A DNA stretch of 35,233 nucleotides from Streptomyces sp. SID14436 (GCF_010548465.1 NZ_JAAGMD010000390.1:1-35233), one strand, 5' to 3'; counted from the first letter of the stretch, positions 1-11,135 are shown. Numbers and translations: made by a program. Notes: generated from the sequence alone by a model not told the origin.

Positions 1-242
1 TGCCGCCGGAGCAGCCGGCCGCCGGTGTACCCGCGCAGCCGGCGTACGGCTATCCGCCGCAGCAGCCCCCGGCCGCCCAGCCGGCGTACGGCTACCCGCA
101 CCCGGCGGCGCAGCCCGCCTACGGCTACCCGCAGCAGCCCCCCGCGGCGGCGTCCGCCGCGTACGGCTTCCCGCCGGCCGGTTCGGCCCCCGACCCCGAC
201 TTCCGGCTGCCCCCGCAGGGGCCGCAGTTCATCGGACGCTAG
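1..242 (+). CDS. C-terminal tail of an upstream protein (partial)
   Basis: The reading frame enters from the left edge (first full codon at 3) and stops with TAG at 240-242, giving 79 visible residues. All of it is low-complexity and rich in Pro, Ala, Gln and Tyr, with four repeats of the type QPAYGYP/AAYGFP, ending PQGPQFIGR. No catalytic domain is visible. Such tails occur in Streptomyces at the end of several stress or envelope proteins, including some TerD-like proteins; the neighbouring Ter genes make that reading attractive, but the domain that would decide lies outside the window. Convergent with the TerA-like gene. The reading frame is well supported by codon bias; the function is unknown. 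Confidence 0.7.
   Translation, partial: PPEQPAAGVPAQPAYGYPPQQPPAAQPAYGYPHPAAQPAYGYPQQPPAAASAAYGFPPAGSAPDPDFRLPPQGPQFIGR
36..173 (+). repeat. Protein-level QPAYGYP tandem repeat
   Basis: Four imperfect copies of a Gln-Pro-Ala-Tyr-Gly-Tyr-Pro unit separated by PQQPPAA-type linkers (Tyr at residues 15, 29, 40 and 54 of the visible tail). At DNA level the core CAGCCGGCGTACGGCTA-type block recurs. A disordered, possibly surface or condensate-forming tail; no function assigned. Confidence 0.7.
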
Positions 243-262
243 GGCCTCTCCCGCGACCGGGG

Positions 263-291
263 CCCGGCCCGGGGGCCGACCCCGGGCCGGG
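263..291. terminator. Bidirectional terminator hairpin
   Basis: Perfect 12-bp inverted repeat CCCGGCCCGGGG / CCCCGGGCCGGG with a 5-nt loop, in the 60-nt gap between two convergent genes. No T-run, as is usual in Streptomyces. Confidence 0.75.
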
Positions 292-302
292 ACGGCGGCG
301 GG

Positions 303-1040
303 CTAGACCTTCGTCTTGTAACCCCGGCCCCATTGGAGTCCCCACCCGTAGAGCCGGTCGATCTCCGCCTGGAAGCCGTAGACGAACTTCACCTCGCGGC
401 GGACGATGATCTCGTCCTTCACGTTCTCGATCATCATCACCGCGCAGGAGCGGGCCTGCGGGTGGCGTTCGTCCAGGCCGATCTCGATCCGCGGGCCGTT
501 GCTCGGGTAGAGGGTGACCATCGCCTGGGTGCGGTCGAAGGCGGGCGTCTGGTCGTAGATGTACGCGAAGACCAGCAGGCGCCGGATGTTCTCGCGCTGG
601 TCCAGGTTGATGTAGATCGTCTCGCCGGAGCCCGAGCCGAACCGGTCGTCCCCGCTGAGCTTGACGTACGGCGGGGCGTTGACGTCGCCGAGGTAGCCGC
701 CGAGCGGCTGGACCACGCCCTTGGTGCCGTCCTGGAGCTCGTACAGGCAGCCCAGGTCCAGGTCGACGTTGACCATGCTCTGGCTGTGCGCGACGACCTC
801 CGGCGGCCTGAGCGCCTTGAAGGGGTGCCGCAGCAGGCTCTCGCGCGGGGAGCCCCCCAGGTCGGAGGTCCGCATCCGCCAGCTCAGGTTGATGCGCAGA
901 TGGCCGGTGGCCGCCCCCTGTTTGGTGAGGGAGACCTGCGCGTGCCGTTTGGTCAGCTCGATGGCGTTGGTGGCCGCGTTGCCCGAGTCGAAGTCCGTTC
1001 CGCGTCCACGCCACAGTCCGTCCAGGAAGCCCATTCCCAT
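303..1040 (-). CDS. TerA-like tellurium resistance family protein
   Basis: 245 residues, beginning MGMGFLDGLWRG. The body resembles the TerA/TerD beta-sandwich superfamily: an N-terminal strand region with LTKQGAATGHLRINLSW, a central GCLYELQDGTKGVVQPLG segment, then a YINLDQRENIRRLLVFAYIY segment and C-terminal strands ending GWGLQWGRGYKTKV. TerA proteins are cytoplasmic members of the Ter stress systems and are thought to work with TerD and TerC-type membrane proteins. It lies downstream of the DUF475 and terD genes on the same strand, but a strong hairpin separates it from DUF475, so it probably has its own promoter. A second ATG two codons in is an alternative start. The family call is fairly secure; the physiological role is inferred. 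Confidence 0.75.
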   Translation of the reverse strand: MGMGFLDGLWRGRGTDFDSGNAATNAIELTKRHAQVSLTKQGAATGHLRINLSWRMRTSDLGGSPRESLLRHPFKALRPPEVVAHSQSMVNVDLDLGCLYELQDGTKGVVQPLGGYLGDVNAPPYVKLSGDDRFGSGSGETIYINLDQRENIRRLLVFAYIYDQTPAFDRTQAMVTLYPSNGPRIEIGLDERHPQARSCAVMMIENVKDEIIVRREVKFVYGFQAEIDRLYGWGLQWGRGYKTKV

Positions 1041-1109
1041 CCCGCCCCAAGTCCTCGTGCCTCGAACCCCGCCGGGGCCGTGCCGGGTGCCTCCAGGGGC
1101 CCCGGACGG

Positions 1110-1158
1110 CCGACGGGGCGGCCGGCGAGGACTGGTCCTCCGCCCGCCGCCCCGTCGG
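1110..1158 (-). terminator. Terminator after the DUF475 gene
   Basis: Outer 12-bp arms CCGACGGGGCGG / CCGCCCCGTCGG enclose an inner hairpin GAGGAC-TG-GTCCTC (1127-1140). It sits 25 nt beyond the stop codon of the minus-strand DUF475 gene and before the TerA-like gene. Confidence 0.65.
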
Positions 1159-1182
1159 AAGCGTTCCTCACCCGGGGTGCCG

Positions 1183-2322
1183 TCACACCCCGGAGGCGAC
1201 CTCTGTCTTCTCGTCCGTGCCCCCCTCTGCCGCCGCGAGCCGCTTGTTGCGGCGTACGGAGGACCAGAAGGACCAGGCGATCAGGACGACACCGATGAGA
1301 CCGGTGATGATCTCGTGGATCTCGTACTGGATGGTGATCAGGAGGATGAGCGCGAGGGCGCCGATCGCGTAGTGCGCGCCGTGCTCCAGGTAGACGTAGT
1401 CGTCGAGGGTGCCCTGGCGGACCAGGTAGACCGTCAGGGACCGGACGTACATGGCGCCGATACCGAGACCCAGGGCCATCAGGACGATGTCGTTGGTGAT
1501 GGCGAAGGCGCCGATCACCCCGTCGAAGGAGAAGGACGCGTCCAGCACCTCGAGGTAGAGGAACATGAAGAACGCGGCCTTGCCGGCCAGGGCGACCGCC
1601 GAGCGTGGCTTGCCCTGTCGTACGGCCTTCTCCTCCTCCTCGTGCTCGCGTTCCTCCTCCTCTTCGAGCTTGTCCTCGAAGAAGCCGGAGAGCCCGCCGA
1701 CGATCATGTAGGTGATCAGACCGGCGATGCCGGAGAGCATCACCGTCTCGGCCTTGTCGACATGGGTGCCGCCGTGCTGGTGGGCGTTGGCGGCGAAGGT
1801 CATGGCCGAGACCAGCAGGATGATCAGCGCGATGCAGACCGACAGCATGTCGATCTTGCCCAGCTTGGCCAGCGGGCGCTCCAGCCAGGCCAGCCACTTG
1901 ATCTCCCGGTCCTCGAAGATGAAGTCCAGGAAGATCATGAGCAGGAACATGCCACCGAAGGCGGCGATCGCCGGGTGCGCGTCGGTGACGAGCTCCTGGT
2001 AGCGGTCCTTGTCGCTCAGCGCGAGGTCGACCGCTTCGATCGGCCCCATCTGGGCGCTGACCGCGACGATGACGACGGGGAACACCAGCCGCATGCCGAA
2101 GACGGCGATCAGGATGCCGATCGTGAGGAAGATCTTCTGCCAGAAGGCATTCATCTTCTTCAGGATTCCGGCGTTGACCACCGCGTTGTCGAAGGACAGC
2201 GAGATCTCGAGGATCGAGAGGATCGCCACGATTCCGAAGGCGGTCCACCCCCCGAAGAGGATCGCTGCGACCAGGCCGGCCGCGGTGACCGCGAACGACC
2301 AGCCGAAGGTTTTCAGAACCAC
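1183..2322 (-). CDS. DUF475 (TerC superfamily) integral membrane protein
   Basis: 379 residues with about eight hydrophobic segments. Both halves carry the TerC/DUF475 acidic membrane motif: LEISLSFDNAVVNAGIL near residue 40 and DASFSFDGVIGAFAIT near residue 265, where the Asp residues in SFDN/SFDG are thought to handle metal ions. Between them is a strongly charged cytoplasmic loop (run EEEEEREHEEEEK near 220). TerC-like proteins form membrane complexes with Ter proteins, and related proteins export metals such as manganese. Start is GTG at 2320-2322, preceded by GGGGTAG at a plausible spacing. The gene follows terD by only 51 nt, so the two are probably co-transcribed. Substrate unknown. 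Confidence 0.85.
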   Translation of the reverse strand: MVLKTFGWSFAVTAAGLVAAILFGGWTAFGIVAILSILEISLSFDNAVVNAGILKKMNAFWQKIFLTIGILIAVFGMRLVFPVVIVAVSAQMGPIEAVDLALSDKDRYQELVTDAHPAIAAFGGMFLLMIFLDFIFEDREIKWLAWLERPLAKLGKIDMLSVCIALIILLVSAMTFAANAHQHGGTHVDKAETVMLSGIAGLITYMIVGGLSGFFEDKLEEEEEREHEEEEKAVRQGKPRSAVALAGKAAFFMFLYLEVLDASFSFDGVIGAFAITNDIVLMALGLGIGAMYVRSLTVYLVRQGTLDDYVYLEHGAHYAIGALALILLITIQYEIHEIITGLIGVVLIAWSFWSSVRRNKRLAAAEGGTDEKTEVASGV

Positions 2323-2373
2323 TGGCTACCCCATCGTGTTGCGTACGGGCTCCCCCGCCGCCAAGAGTCGGCT

Positions 2374-2949
2374 TTACGAAACGTTGACTCCGAAGTCTAG
2401 AGCGATACCTCGCAGCCCCGACGCGTACCCCTGACCGACTGCACGGAACTTCCACTCGCCCTGGTAGCGGTACAGCTCACCGAAGATCATCGCGGTCTCG
2501 GTGGAGGCGTCCTCGCTCAGGTCGTAGCGGGCCAGTTCCTGTCCGTCGGCCTGGTTGACCACGCGGATGAACGCGTTGCTGACCTGGCCGAACGTCTGGC
2601 CGCGCTCGTCGGCCATGTGGATGGAGACCGGGAAGACGATCTTGTCGCACCGGGCCGGCACCTTCGAGAGGTCGATCAGCAGCGACTCGTCGTCGCCGTC
2701 GCCCTCTCCGGTGAGGTTGTCACCGGTGTGCTCGACGGAGCCGTCCGGGCTCGTGAGCTGGTTGTAGAAGACGAACCACTCGTCCCCCATGACCCGGCCG
2801 TCGCTGCAGACCAGCGCGCTGGCGTCCAGGTCGAAGTCGGCTCCCGTGGTGGAGCGCGCGTCCCAGCCGAGCCCGACCATGACCTGCGTGAGGTTGGGTG
2901 CGGCCTTGGACAGGGAGACGTTTCCTCCCTTGGCGAGTGTGACGCCCAT
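2374..2949 (-). CDS. terD: TerD family protein (copy 1)
   Basis: 191 residues starting [15 protein letters not shown], which is the standard TerD N-terminus; the frame is open further upstream, but this ATG has GGGAGGG about 10 nt before it and matches the sister gene exactly in length. Conserved TerD features are visible: [20 protein letters not shown] with the Asp cluster that binds calcium in this family, [12 protein letters not shown] (second acidic cluster), [26 protein letters not shown], and [15 protein letters not shown] at the end. TerD proteins are small cytosolic calcium-binding proteins of tellurite, phage and stress resistance systems; in Streptomyces they have been linked to calcium-dependent development. 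Lies between terD copy 2 and DUF475, same strand. Confidence 0.93.
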   Translation of the reverse strand: MGVTLAKGGNVSLSKAAPNLTQVMVGLGWDARSTTGADFDLDASALVCSDGRVMGDEWFVFYNQLTSPDGSVEHTGDNLTGEGDGDDESLLIDLSKVPARCDKIVFPVSIHMADERGQTFGQVSNAFIRVVNQADGQELARYDLSEDASTETAMIFGELYRYQGEWKFRAVGQGYASGLRGIALDFGVNVS

Positions 2950-3070
2950 GATGCTGGTCCCTCCCCGGGTTCTGTTTCTCAGGTGGTCCTGCACTCCCCC
3001 AGCGGGGGCACCCCCGGGCGCCGCACGCGAACCGCGCGGCACCTGGGGGAACGGCCGTCCGAAACGGCCG

Positions 3071-3094
3071 GTCCCGGGCGGGACCGCCCGGGAC
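3071..3094 (-). terminator. Hairpin between the two terD genes
   Basis: GTCCCGGGCGG / CCGCCCGGGAC, a perfect dyad with a minimal loop, 24 nt after the stop of the downstream-reading terD copy 2. It suggests partial or full termination, so the two terD genes may be expressed at different levels. Confidence 0.65.
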
Positions 3095-3118
3095 GGTGAG
3101 CGTTCCGGTCTGTCGCGC

Positions 3119-3694
3119 TCAGACGTTCACACCGAAGTCCTGCGCGATGCCGCGCAGGCCGGAGGCGTAGCCCTGGCCGATGGCCCGGAACTTCCACTCC
3201 GCGCCGTGCCGGTACAACTCGCCGAAGACCATGGCGGTCTCGGTGGAGGCGTCCTCCGACAGGTCGTAGCGGGCGATCTCGGCGCCGCCGGCCTGGTTGA
3301 CGACGCGGATGAACGCGTTGCGCACCTGGCCGAAGGACTGCTGGCGGTTCTCCGCGTCGTAGATGGACACCGGGAAGACGATCTTCTCGATGTCGGCGGG
3401 GACGGCGGCGAGGTTCACCTTGATCTGCTCGTCGTCGCCCTCGCCCTCACCGGTGAGGTTGTCACCCGTGTGCTCGACGGAGCCGTCGGGGCTCTTGAGG
3501 TTGTTGAAGAAGACGAAGTTGGCATCGCTGCCGACCTTGCCCGAGCTGTTCAGCAGCAGGGCGCTGGCGTCGAGGTCGAAGTCGGTGCCGGTCGTGGTAC
3601 GGACGTCCCACCCCAGTCCGACGACGATGGCGGTGAGGCCCGGCGCCTCCTTGCTCAGCGATACGTTGCCGCCCTTGCTGAGGCTGACTCCCAC
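3119..3694 (-). CDS. terD: TerD family protein (copy 2)
   Basis: 191 residues, about two-thirds identical by eye to copy 1 ([19 protein letters not shown]..., [52 protein letters not shown]). GTG start at 3692-3694 with GGAGG 4 nt upstream. The calcium-binding Asp pattern is complete in both copies, so neither looks decayed. Copy 2 has a longer aliphatic stretch after DLDAS and lacks the extra C-terminal Ser. Tandem terD paralogues are common in Streptomyces and may form mixed assemblies; that is inference. Preceded on the same strand by the peroxiredoxin gene across a 110-nt gap. Confidence 0.93.
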   Translation of the reverse strand: MGVSLSKGGNVSLSKEAPGLTAIVVGLGWDVRTTTGTDFDLDASALLLNSSGKVGSDANFVFFNNLKSPDGSVEHTGDNLTGEGEGDDEQIKVNLAAVPADIEKIVFPVSIYDAENRQQSFGQVRNAFIRVVNQAGGAEIARYDLSEDASTETAMVFGELYRHGAEWKFRAIGQGYASGLRGIAQDFGVNV

Positions 3695-3804
3695 GAGTCC
3701 TCCATTGGTGTCCGGGGGCGGGTTGCCCCGTGGTGCGTTGGCTGTCGGATCAACGAGTCGATCCTAGTGACGGGTTCCCGGGGCTCGCATTCCCCGCGGA
3801 TGAA

Positions 3805-4263
3805 TTACAGGGTGTCGAGGGCCGCGACGTACTCGTTCAGGTCGCGGGCGTCGGGCAGGCCGTTGACCACGGTCCAGCGCACGACGCCCTCCTGGTCGAT
3901 GACGAAGCTGCCGCGCACCGCGCAGCCCTTGGCCTCGTCGAAGACGCCGTAGGCGCGCGAGACCTCGCCGTGGGGCCAGAAGTCGGACAGCAGGGGGTAC
4001 TCCAGGCCCTCCTGCTCGGCGAAGACGCGCAGGGTGTGGATGGAGTCGTTGGACACCGCCAGCAGCTGGGTGTCCCGGTCGGCGAACCGCGGCTGATTGT
4101 CCCGCAGCTCGCCCAGCTCGCCGGTGCACACGCCGGTGAAGGCGAAGGGGTAGAAGACCAGCAGCACGTTGCTCCGGCCCCGGAAGTCCGACAGCCGCAC
4201 GGTGCGGCCGTGGTTGTCCTTGAGCTCGAAGTCGGGGGCCTTGTCGCCGGCCTTGATCGCCAT
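3805..4263 (-). CDS. AhpE-like peroxiredoxin
   Basis: 152 residues, thioredoxin-fold AhpC/TSA family. It reduces hydrogen and organic peroxides in the cytoplasm. The catalytic motif is [14 protein letters not shown] with the peroxidatic Cys46 and Thr43 (the PxxxT/SxxC pattern of peroxiredoxins), and [37 protein letters not shown] splits into the usual substrate-helix and YPLLSDF motifs. A second Cys lies in [13 protein letters not shown], the region where one-Cys AhpE proteins have no resolving Cys, so a resolving role is possible but not shown. Length matches AhpE. ATG start; the upstream AAGGGA is rather far (about 12 nt). Placed between the Ter block and DUF3052, same strand. Confidence 0.9.
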   Translation of the reverse strand: MAIKAGDKAPDFELKDNHGRTVRLSDFRGRSNVLLVFYPFAFTGVCTGELGELRDNQPRFADRDTQLLAVSNDSIHTLRVFAEQEGLEYPLLSDFWPHGEVSRAYGVFDEAKGCAVRGSFVIDQEGVVRWTVVNGLPDARDLNEYVAALDTL

Positions 4264-4387
4264 GGTCGCTCTCGTCCCTTCCGCGGGGGCGGTTCGCCGC
4301 TGTCCGGTCCACCCTACGCAGGGGGTACGACAGGCCGACGGACGGGCTGACCAGGTCAGCCCGTCCGGGATGCTCGTCGCGGCGGGA

Positions 4388-4825
4388 CTACCGCTTGGAC
4401 TTGGCGGCCTTCGGGGTCGCCAGGCGGCTTCCGCTCCAGTCCTTTCCGACGCTGACGCTCTTCGACGCCGTCAGGCCCGCCGTGGTGGCGGCCTCCGAGA
4501 TGTCGCTCGGCTCGACGTAGCCGTCACGGCCCGTCTTCGGCGTGAGGAGCAGGATCGCGCCACCTTCTTCGATGTACGTGCCGGCATCCACCAGCGCGTC
4601 CGTCAGGTCGCCGTCGTCGTCGCGGAACCACAGCACAACGGCGTCAGCCACGTCGTCGTAGTCCTCGTCGACCAGGTCGGTCTCGATGACGCCCTCGATG
4701 GCCTCGCGGAGCTCCTGGTCGACGTCGTCGTCGTAGCCGATCTCCTGGACCACCTGCCCGGGCTGGAACCCCAGCCTGGCGGCAGGGTTCGTCCGCTCCT
4801 CCGCGTGGTCCGCGGTCGCGCTCAC
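4388..4825 (-). CDS. DUF3052 family protein
   Basis: 145 residues, acidic and probably cytoplasmic. It starts at GTG 4823-4825 with AGGAGG 6 nt before it; the much longer open frame in this register is an artefact of antisense GC bias. The sequence [20 protein letters not shown]...[12 protein letters not shown]...[16 protein letters not shown]...[14 protein letters not shown]...[17 protein letters not shown] is the standard actinobacterial DUF3052 protein, usually found divergent from aceE as here. Function unknown; the C-terminal basic tail after an acidic body might contact nucleic acid or a partner, but this is not shown. The tight gene-order link with aceE suggests a link to central metabolism. 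Confidence 0.9.
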   Translation of the reverse strand: MSATADHAEERTNPAARLGFQPGQVVQEIGYDDDVDQELREAIEGVIETDLVDEDYDDVADAVVLWFRDDDGDLTDALVDAGTYIEEGGAILLLTPKTGRDGYVEPSDISEAATTAGLTASKSVSVGKDWSGSRLATPKAAKSKR

Positions 4826-5221
4826 GGGTTGCCTCCTGATCATGGATTGGGAATAACTCAGCCACGCGCGTGCGCGAAGCATTGGCCGTAGTCCACACGG
4901 GCGGGACGGATCGCGCAAGTACCCGGCCGCCGAGACCGCCGAAACGGTGACGATCCGGGCCTGTTCACCGCAACCCGTGGCACGGCGTTCCCGCTGATGG
5001 TGAGGTACACCACACCCTTGTGCCCGGTTTGGGCATTCGGGAACCGTCCCTGGGTACGAGACCCGGACGAGACCGCGTCCCGGGTCCCGCCGGGGCCGCA
5101 CATCCGGGTTACCTCTCGGTAGAGATGACGTATGTGCCCCCCGGGTGGACCATGGGATCGGCGCAGACCCGGCTGCAGTACAGCGGCCGTCCCTCACGGC
5201 CCTCGACAGGTAAGGATCAGC
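4826..5221. promoter_or_regulatory. Divergent DUF3052 / aceE promoter region
   Basis: 396 nt without a convincing gene. It must hold both promoters. Visible items are the AGGAGG ribosome site of DUF3052, the AAGGA site 7 nt before the aceE GTG, and a short dyad CTCT-CGGT-AGAG at 5113-5124. No strong -35/-10 pair can be picked by eye. Confidence 0.5.
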
Positions 5222-7969
<2,748 letters not shown>

Positions 7970-7989
7970 CACGCGGCGGTACGGTGCGG

Positions 7990-8020
7990 AAGGGCCCCCG
8001 GCGATGCGCCGGGGGCCCTT
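7990..8020 (+). terminator. aceE terminator
   Basis: Perfect 14-bp stem AAGGGCCCCCGGCG / CGCCGGGGGCCCTT with an ATG triloop, 21 nt beyond the aceE stop; the descending arm ends in TT. Confidence 0.85.
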
Positions 8021-8059
8021 CGCACGTCCGGGTTCCGGCACCGTCGGGTCCCGGACGCA

Positions 8060-8096
8060 CGGGCGTGCCCCCGGCGGTGTGCCGGGGGCCCGCCCG
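8060..8096 (-). terminator. Terminator for the DUF4190 gene
   Basis: Inverted repeat CGGGC.GTGCCCCCGGC / GCCGGGGGCCCGCCCG with a small internal mismatch, just beyond the minus-strand stop at 8111. With the aceE hairpin it forms a double barrier between the convergent genes. Confidence 0.65.
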
Positions 8097-8110
8097 TGGA
8101 TGACGCCGGG

Positions 8111-8416
8111 TCAGAACATGCCGTTGCCCCAGGTCGCCGCTCCGGCCAGCATGATGACGGCCAGGAGCGTGTCGATGGCCCCGAGGACGACGGCGACCAC
8201 GGCCGGCACCGAGCGGGACCCCGCCCAGCTGCGGCCCATGGCCAGCCATCCGCAGACGATCGCCACCGGGCCGAGGACGATCCCCAGCACGAAGAACCCG
8301 GCGACCGCGCAGACGAGTCCGATGATCCCGAGCGTCGCGCGATCCGGCCCGGACCATGACCCCGTCCGGCCACGAGTGCGGGGGTGCCTGCGCGTTCCGT
8401 GTCCGAAGCTCGCCAT
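8111..8416 (-). CDS. Small DUF4190-type membrane protein
   Basis: 101 residues. After a basic, hydrophilic N-terminus (MASFGHGTRRHPRTRGRTG) come two hydrophobic segments, LGIIGLVCAVAGFFVLGIVL and VVAVVLGAIDTLLAVIMLAG, separated by GPVAIVCGWLAMGRSW. The LGxxxLxxG...GPVAIxxGxxA pattern is that of DUF4190, a two-helix domain of unknown function common in actinobacteria. Two adjacent ATGs exist; the second (8414-8416) has GGAG at 6 nt and is preferred. Flanked by hairpins on both sides, so probably transcribed alone. Confidence 0.8.
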   Translation of the reverse strand: MASFGHGTRRHPRTRGRTGSWSGPDRATLGIIGLVCAVAGFFVLGIVLGPVAIVCGWLAMGRSWAGSRSVPAVVAVVLGAIDTLLAVIMLAGAATWGNGMF

Positions 8417-8583
8417 CATCAACTCCCTGAAGGGTTCGTTGACATGGCGGGTACCCCCGCTTCCGCGCCGGATTCCTGCCCGACGCGCGGGCGCCGGCCC
8501 GCTGCCTGCGCGCTGCCCCCCTCCAGCAGCGCGCAGCAGCCGGCGTCCTCCAGTCCTGCGGAGGACTTGACCCACTGTGACCT

Positions 8584-8614
8584 GCGGTGCCCTCCCAACG
8601 GGAGGGATCACCGC
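8584..8614 (-). terminator. Terminator after the MFS exporter gene
   Basis: CCCTCCC-AAC-GGGAGGG core (8590-8606) extended by GCGGTG / CACCGC after a 2-nt bulge. Lies 40 nt past the minus-strand stop at 8654. Confidence 0.55.
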
Positions 8615-8653
8615 CTCCGTTCACCCTGATGAGCGAACTCGGCCGCGGGTCCG

Positions 8654-10270
8654 TCAGATGTGGCCCACGCCCGCACCGGCGTCCGCGTTCGCACCGCGCT
8701 TGGTGAGGAACGCGACCGCCACCGCGACCGCGGCGACGGCGGCGGCGGTGAGGGACGCCAGGCCCATGCCGGACATGAACGTGTCGTGCGAGACCTTCGT
8801 GATCGTCTCGGCGACCTCGGGCGGCAGGTCCGGGGAGACCGGGGCGATGCCGAACTGGACGGCCTCCGCCGTCGCGTCGGCCTGCTCGGCATCGAGGGGC
8901 GGGAGACCGGCGTCCCGCCAGTTGCCCGGCAGGTCGCGGTCGACCTTGGAGGCCATCACCGCGCCCAGCACGGCGGTGCCGAGGCTGCCGCCGATCTGCA
9001 TCGCGGACTGCTGGAGGCCGCCGGCCACGCCGGACAGCTCCATGGGCGCGTTGCCCACGATGACCTCGGTGGCGCCGACCATGACGGGCGCCAGGCCGAG
9101 GCCCAGCAGGGCGAACCAGAGCGACATCACACCGCTGCCGGTGTCCGTCTCCAGCGTCGACATGCCGTACATGGCGAGGGCGGTGAGCGCCATGCCGCCG
9201 GCCAGCGGGATACGCGGGCCGGCCTTGGTGATCACCACGCCGGCCAGCGGCGAGCCGACGATCATCATGCCGGTGAGCGGCAGCAGGTGCAGGCCGGCGT
9301 CGATCGGGCTCATGCCGTGCACGTTCTGCAGGTAGAAGGTGACGAAGAACAGGCCGCCCATGAAGGCGATGGCCATCAGCACCATCAGCACCACGCCCGC
9401 GGACAGCGGCACCGACCGGAACAGCGTCAGCGGGATCAGCGGCTCGCGGACCTGGGACTCCCAGCCGGCGAAGCCGGCGAAGAGAGCCACGGCAGCGCCG
9501 ATGAACGCCCACGTCCACAGCCCGCCCCAGCCCCACTCGGGAGCCTTGATCAGCGCCCACACCAGGCAGAACATGGCGGTGGACAGCAGGACGATGCCGG
9601 GGATGTCGAAGGAGCGCGGGGCGTTCTCCGCGCGGTGGTCGAGCAGGATCCACGCGCCGAGGGCGACGGCGAGGACACCGACCGGCACGTTGATGAAGAA
9701 GACCGATTCCCAGTTGACGTGCTCGACGAGGACGCCGCCGAGGATCGGGCCGCCCGCGGTGGAGGCGCCGATGACCATGCCCCAGATGCCGATGGCCATG
9801 TTGAGCTTCTCGGCGGGGAAGGTGGCCCGCAGCAGGCCGAGCGCGGCCGGCATGAGCAGCGCGCCGAACAGGCCCTGGAACACCCGGAAGACGATCACCA
9901 TCGTGATGCCCTCGGACAGTCCGATGGCGGCCGAGGACACGGCGAAGCCGGCCACGCCGACGAGGAAGGTCTGGCGGTGGCCGAAGCGGTCGCCCAGCTT
10001 GCCCGCGGTGATCAGGGAGACCGCGAGGGCGAGGAAGTAGGCGTTGGTGATCCACTGCAGGTCGGACCAGGTGGCACCCAGGTCCATGGCGATGGCCGGG
10101 TTGGCGATGGCCACGATGGTGCCGTCCAGGGCCACCATCATGACGCCCACGGCCACGGTCACCAGAGTGAGCCAGGGGTGGCCCCGCAGCCCTGCACCGC
10201 GCTGCGCGGCCGGGGACGCGACGGGACCGTCGTCCCCCGCGCCCTTGTCGATGGTGGTCTGACTAGTCAT
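8654..10270 (-). CDS. DHA2-family MFS drug exporter (EmrB/QacA type)
   Basis: 538 residues and about 14 hydrophobic segments, the DHA2 arrangement of proton-driven drug exporters in the cytoplasmic membrane. Motif A is seen as AGKLGDRFGHRQ between helices 2 and 3, motif C as GASTAGGPILGGVL in helix 5, and LQWITNAYFLALA in helix 1. The extracytoplasmic loop and last helix near the C-terminus end in KRGANADAGAGVGHI. ATG start at 10268-10270 lacks a ribosome site but lies 7 nt from a good -10 box, so it is probably leaderless. Divergent from a TetR gene, with a dyad inside the promoter: almost certainly a repressor-exporter pair. Substrate unknown. Confidence 0.92.
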   Translation of the reverse strand: MTSQTTIDKGAGDDGPVASPAAQRGAGLRGHPWLTLVTVAVGVMMVALDGTIVAIANPAIAMDLGATWSDLQWITNAYFLALAVSLITAGKLGDRFGHRQTFLVGVAGFAVSSAAIGLSEGITMVIVFRVFQGLFGALLMPAALGLLRATFPAEKLNMAIGIWGMVIGASTAGGPILGGVLVEHVNWESVFFINVPVGVLAVALGAWILLDHRAENAPRSFDIPGIVLLSTAMFCLVWALIKAPEWGWGGLWTWAFIGAAVALFAGFAGWESQVREPLIPLTLFRSVPLSAGVVLMVLMAIAFMGGLFFVTFYLQNVHGMSPIDAGLHLLPLTGMMIVGSPLAGVVITKAGPRIPLAGGMALTALAMYGMSTLETDTGSGVMSLWFALLGLGLAPVMVGATEVIVGNAPMELSGVAGGLQQSAMQIGGSLGTAVLGAVMASKVDRDLPGNWRDAGLPPLDAEQADATAEAVQFGIAPVSPDLPPEVAETITKVSHDTFMSGMGLASLTAAAVAAVAVAVAFLTKRGANADAGAGVGHI

Positions 10271-10277
10271 ACGCAGA

Positions 10278-10307
10278 AAACTAATGTCAGTCGCTGACAG
10301 TTGCCAA
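10278..10307 (-). promoter_or_regulatory. Exporter promoter with embedded TetR-type operator
   Basis: On the minus strand, -35 TTGGCA (10307-10302) and -10 TAGTTT (10283-10278) are 18 nt apart. The spacer holds the dyad TGTCAG-TCG-CTGACA (10285-10299), so a bound repressor would cover the promoter. The expected transcript start falls at or one base before the ATG. Confidence 0.75.
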
Positions 10308-10380
10308 ACCATTTCGTCATACGGTCGCCCGGCGCCCCGCGCGTATAGCCTGAACTGGGGAATCCGCTCGAGGAGGAGAC

Positions 10381-11043
10381 ATGGAGCCGGTCGCAGGCGT
10401 CGTCACCGCGGTGCCGCGGCCGGGTCTGCGGGAGCTGAAGAAGCAGCGCACCCGGGACGCCCTGGTCCGGTCGGCCCTGGAGCTGTTCGCCACCCGCGGC
10501 TACGACGGCACCACCGTCGACGACATCGCCGAGGCCGTCGGCGTCTCCCAACGCACCTTCTTCCGCTACTTCGCCGGCAAGGAGGACGTGGCCTTCCACG
10601 TCCCGCGGCTCGCGGAGACCCGGGTCGTCGAGGCCGTGCGCGCCCGCCCGCCGGCCGAGCCGCCGCTGGAGGCGCTGCGCCGGGCCGTGCTGGGCAGCTG
10701 GGACGGCATCACCGAGGCCGTCGAGCAGATCGTCCCCGTGGAGCTGCACATGCGGGTCTACGGGGTCATCGAGTCGACGCCCGCGCTGCTCGCCGCCCAT
10801 CTGCGGCGCTCCACCGAACTGGAGGAGCGGCTGGCCCGCATCGTCGCCGAACGGGAGGGGCTCGACGTGGACGCCGACCCCCGGCCGCGGCTGCTGGTGG
10901 CCGCCGTCGCGGGCGCGATCCGGGTCGCCGAGCGGCTGTGGTCCGCGGGCGACGACCTGAGCGTCACGGCCATGCGGGACCTCACCACCCGGTACCTCGA
11001 CCGGCTCGGTCCGGACCTCGCGGGGAACTGGCGCGCGGAGTGA
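10381..11043 (+). CDS. TetR/AcrR family transcriptional repressor
   Basis: 220 residues. The N-terminal DNA-binding domain is typical: RDALVRSALELFATRGYDGTTVDDIAEAVGVSQRTFFRYFAGKEDVAF (residues about 25-70), with the helix-turn-helix ending in RTFFRYFAGKED. The C-terminal half is helical and would bind the inducer; it resembles the MftR-like C-terminal domain (VELHMRVYGVIESTPALLAAHL). ATG start with GAGGAGGAG just upstream. A TATAGCCT element about 35 nt before the start could be its -10. It is divergent from the MFS exporter and most likely represses it through the TGTCAG dyad; whether it also represses itself is less clear, because the dyad is about 80 nt from its start codon. Confidence 0.92.
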   Translation: MEPVAGVVTAVPRPGLRELKKQRTRDALVRSALELFATRGYDGTTVDDIAEAVGVSQRTFFRYFAGKEDVAFHVPRLAETRVVEAVRARPPAEPPLEALRRAVLGSWDGITEAVEQIVPVELHMRVYGVIESTPALLAAHLRRSTELEERLARIVAEREGLDVDADPRPRLLVAAVAGAIRVAERLWSAGDDLSVTAMRDLTTRYLDRLGPDLAGNWRAE

Positions 11044-11135
11044 CCTCCACTACATCCCCGTACCGGCACGCCGAAACGTGATACCGGTCACTTGGTTAAC
11101 GCGAGACCCTCCCGTTCTCCTAGTGTGTCCTTTCA

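Noticed and set aside
5113..5124. CTCT-CGGT-AGAG as a PdhR-like operator for aceE
   Set aside because: Too short to be significant and unlike the known PdhR site; listed only as an observation in the intergenic entry.
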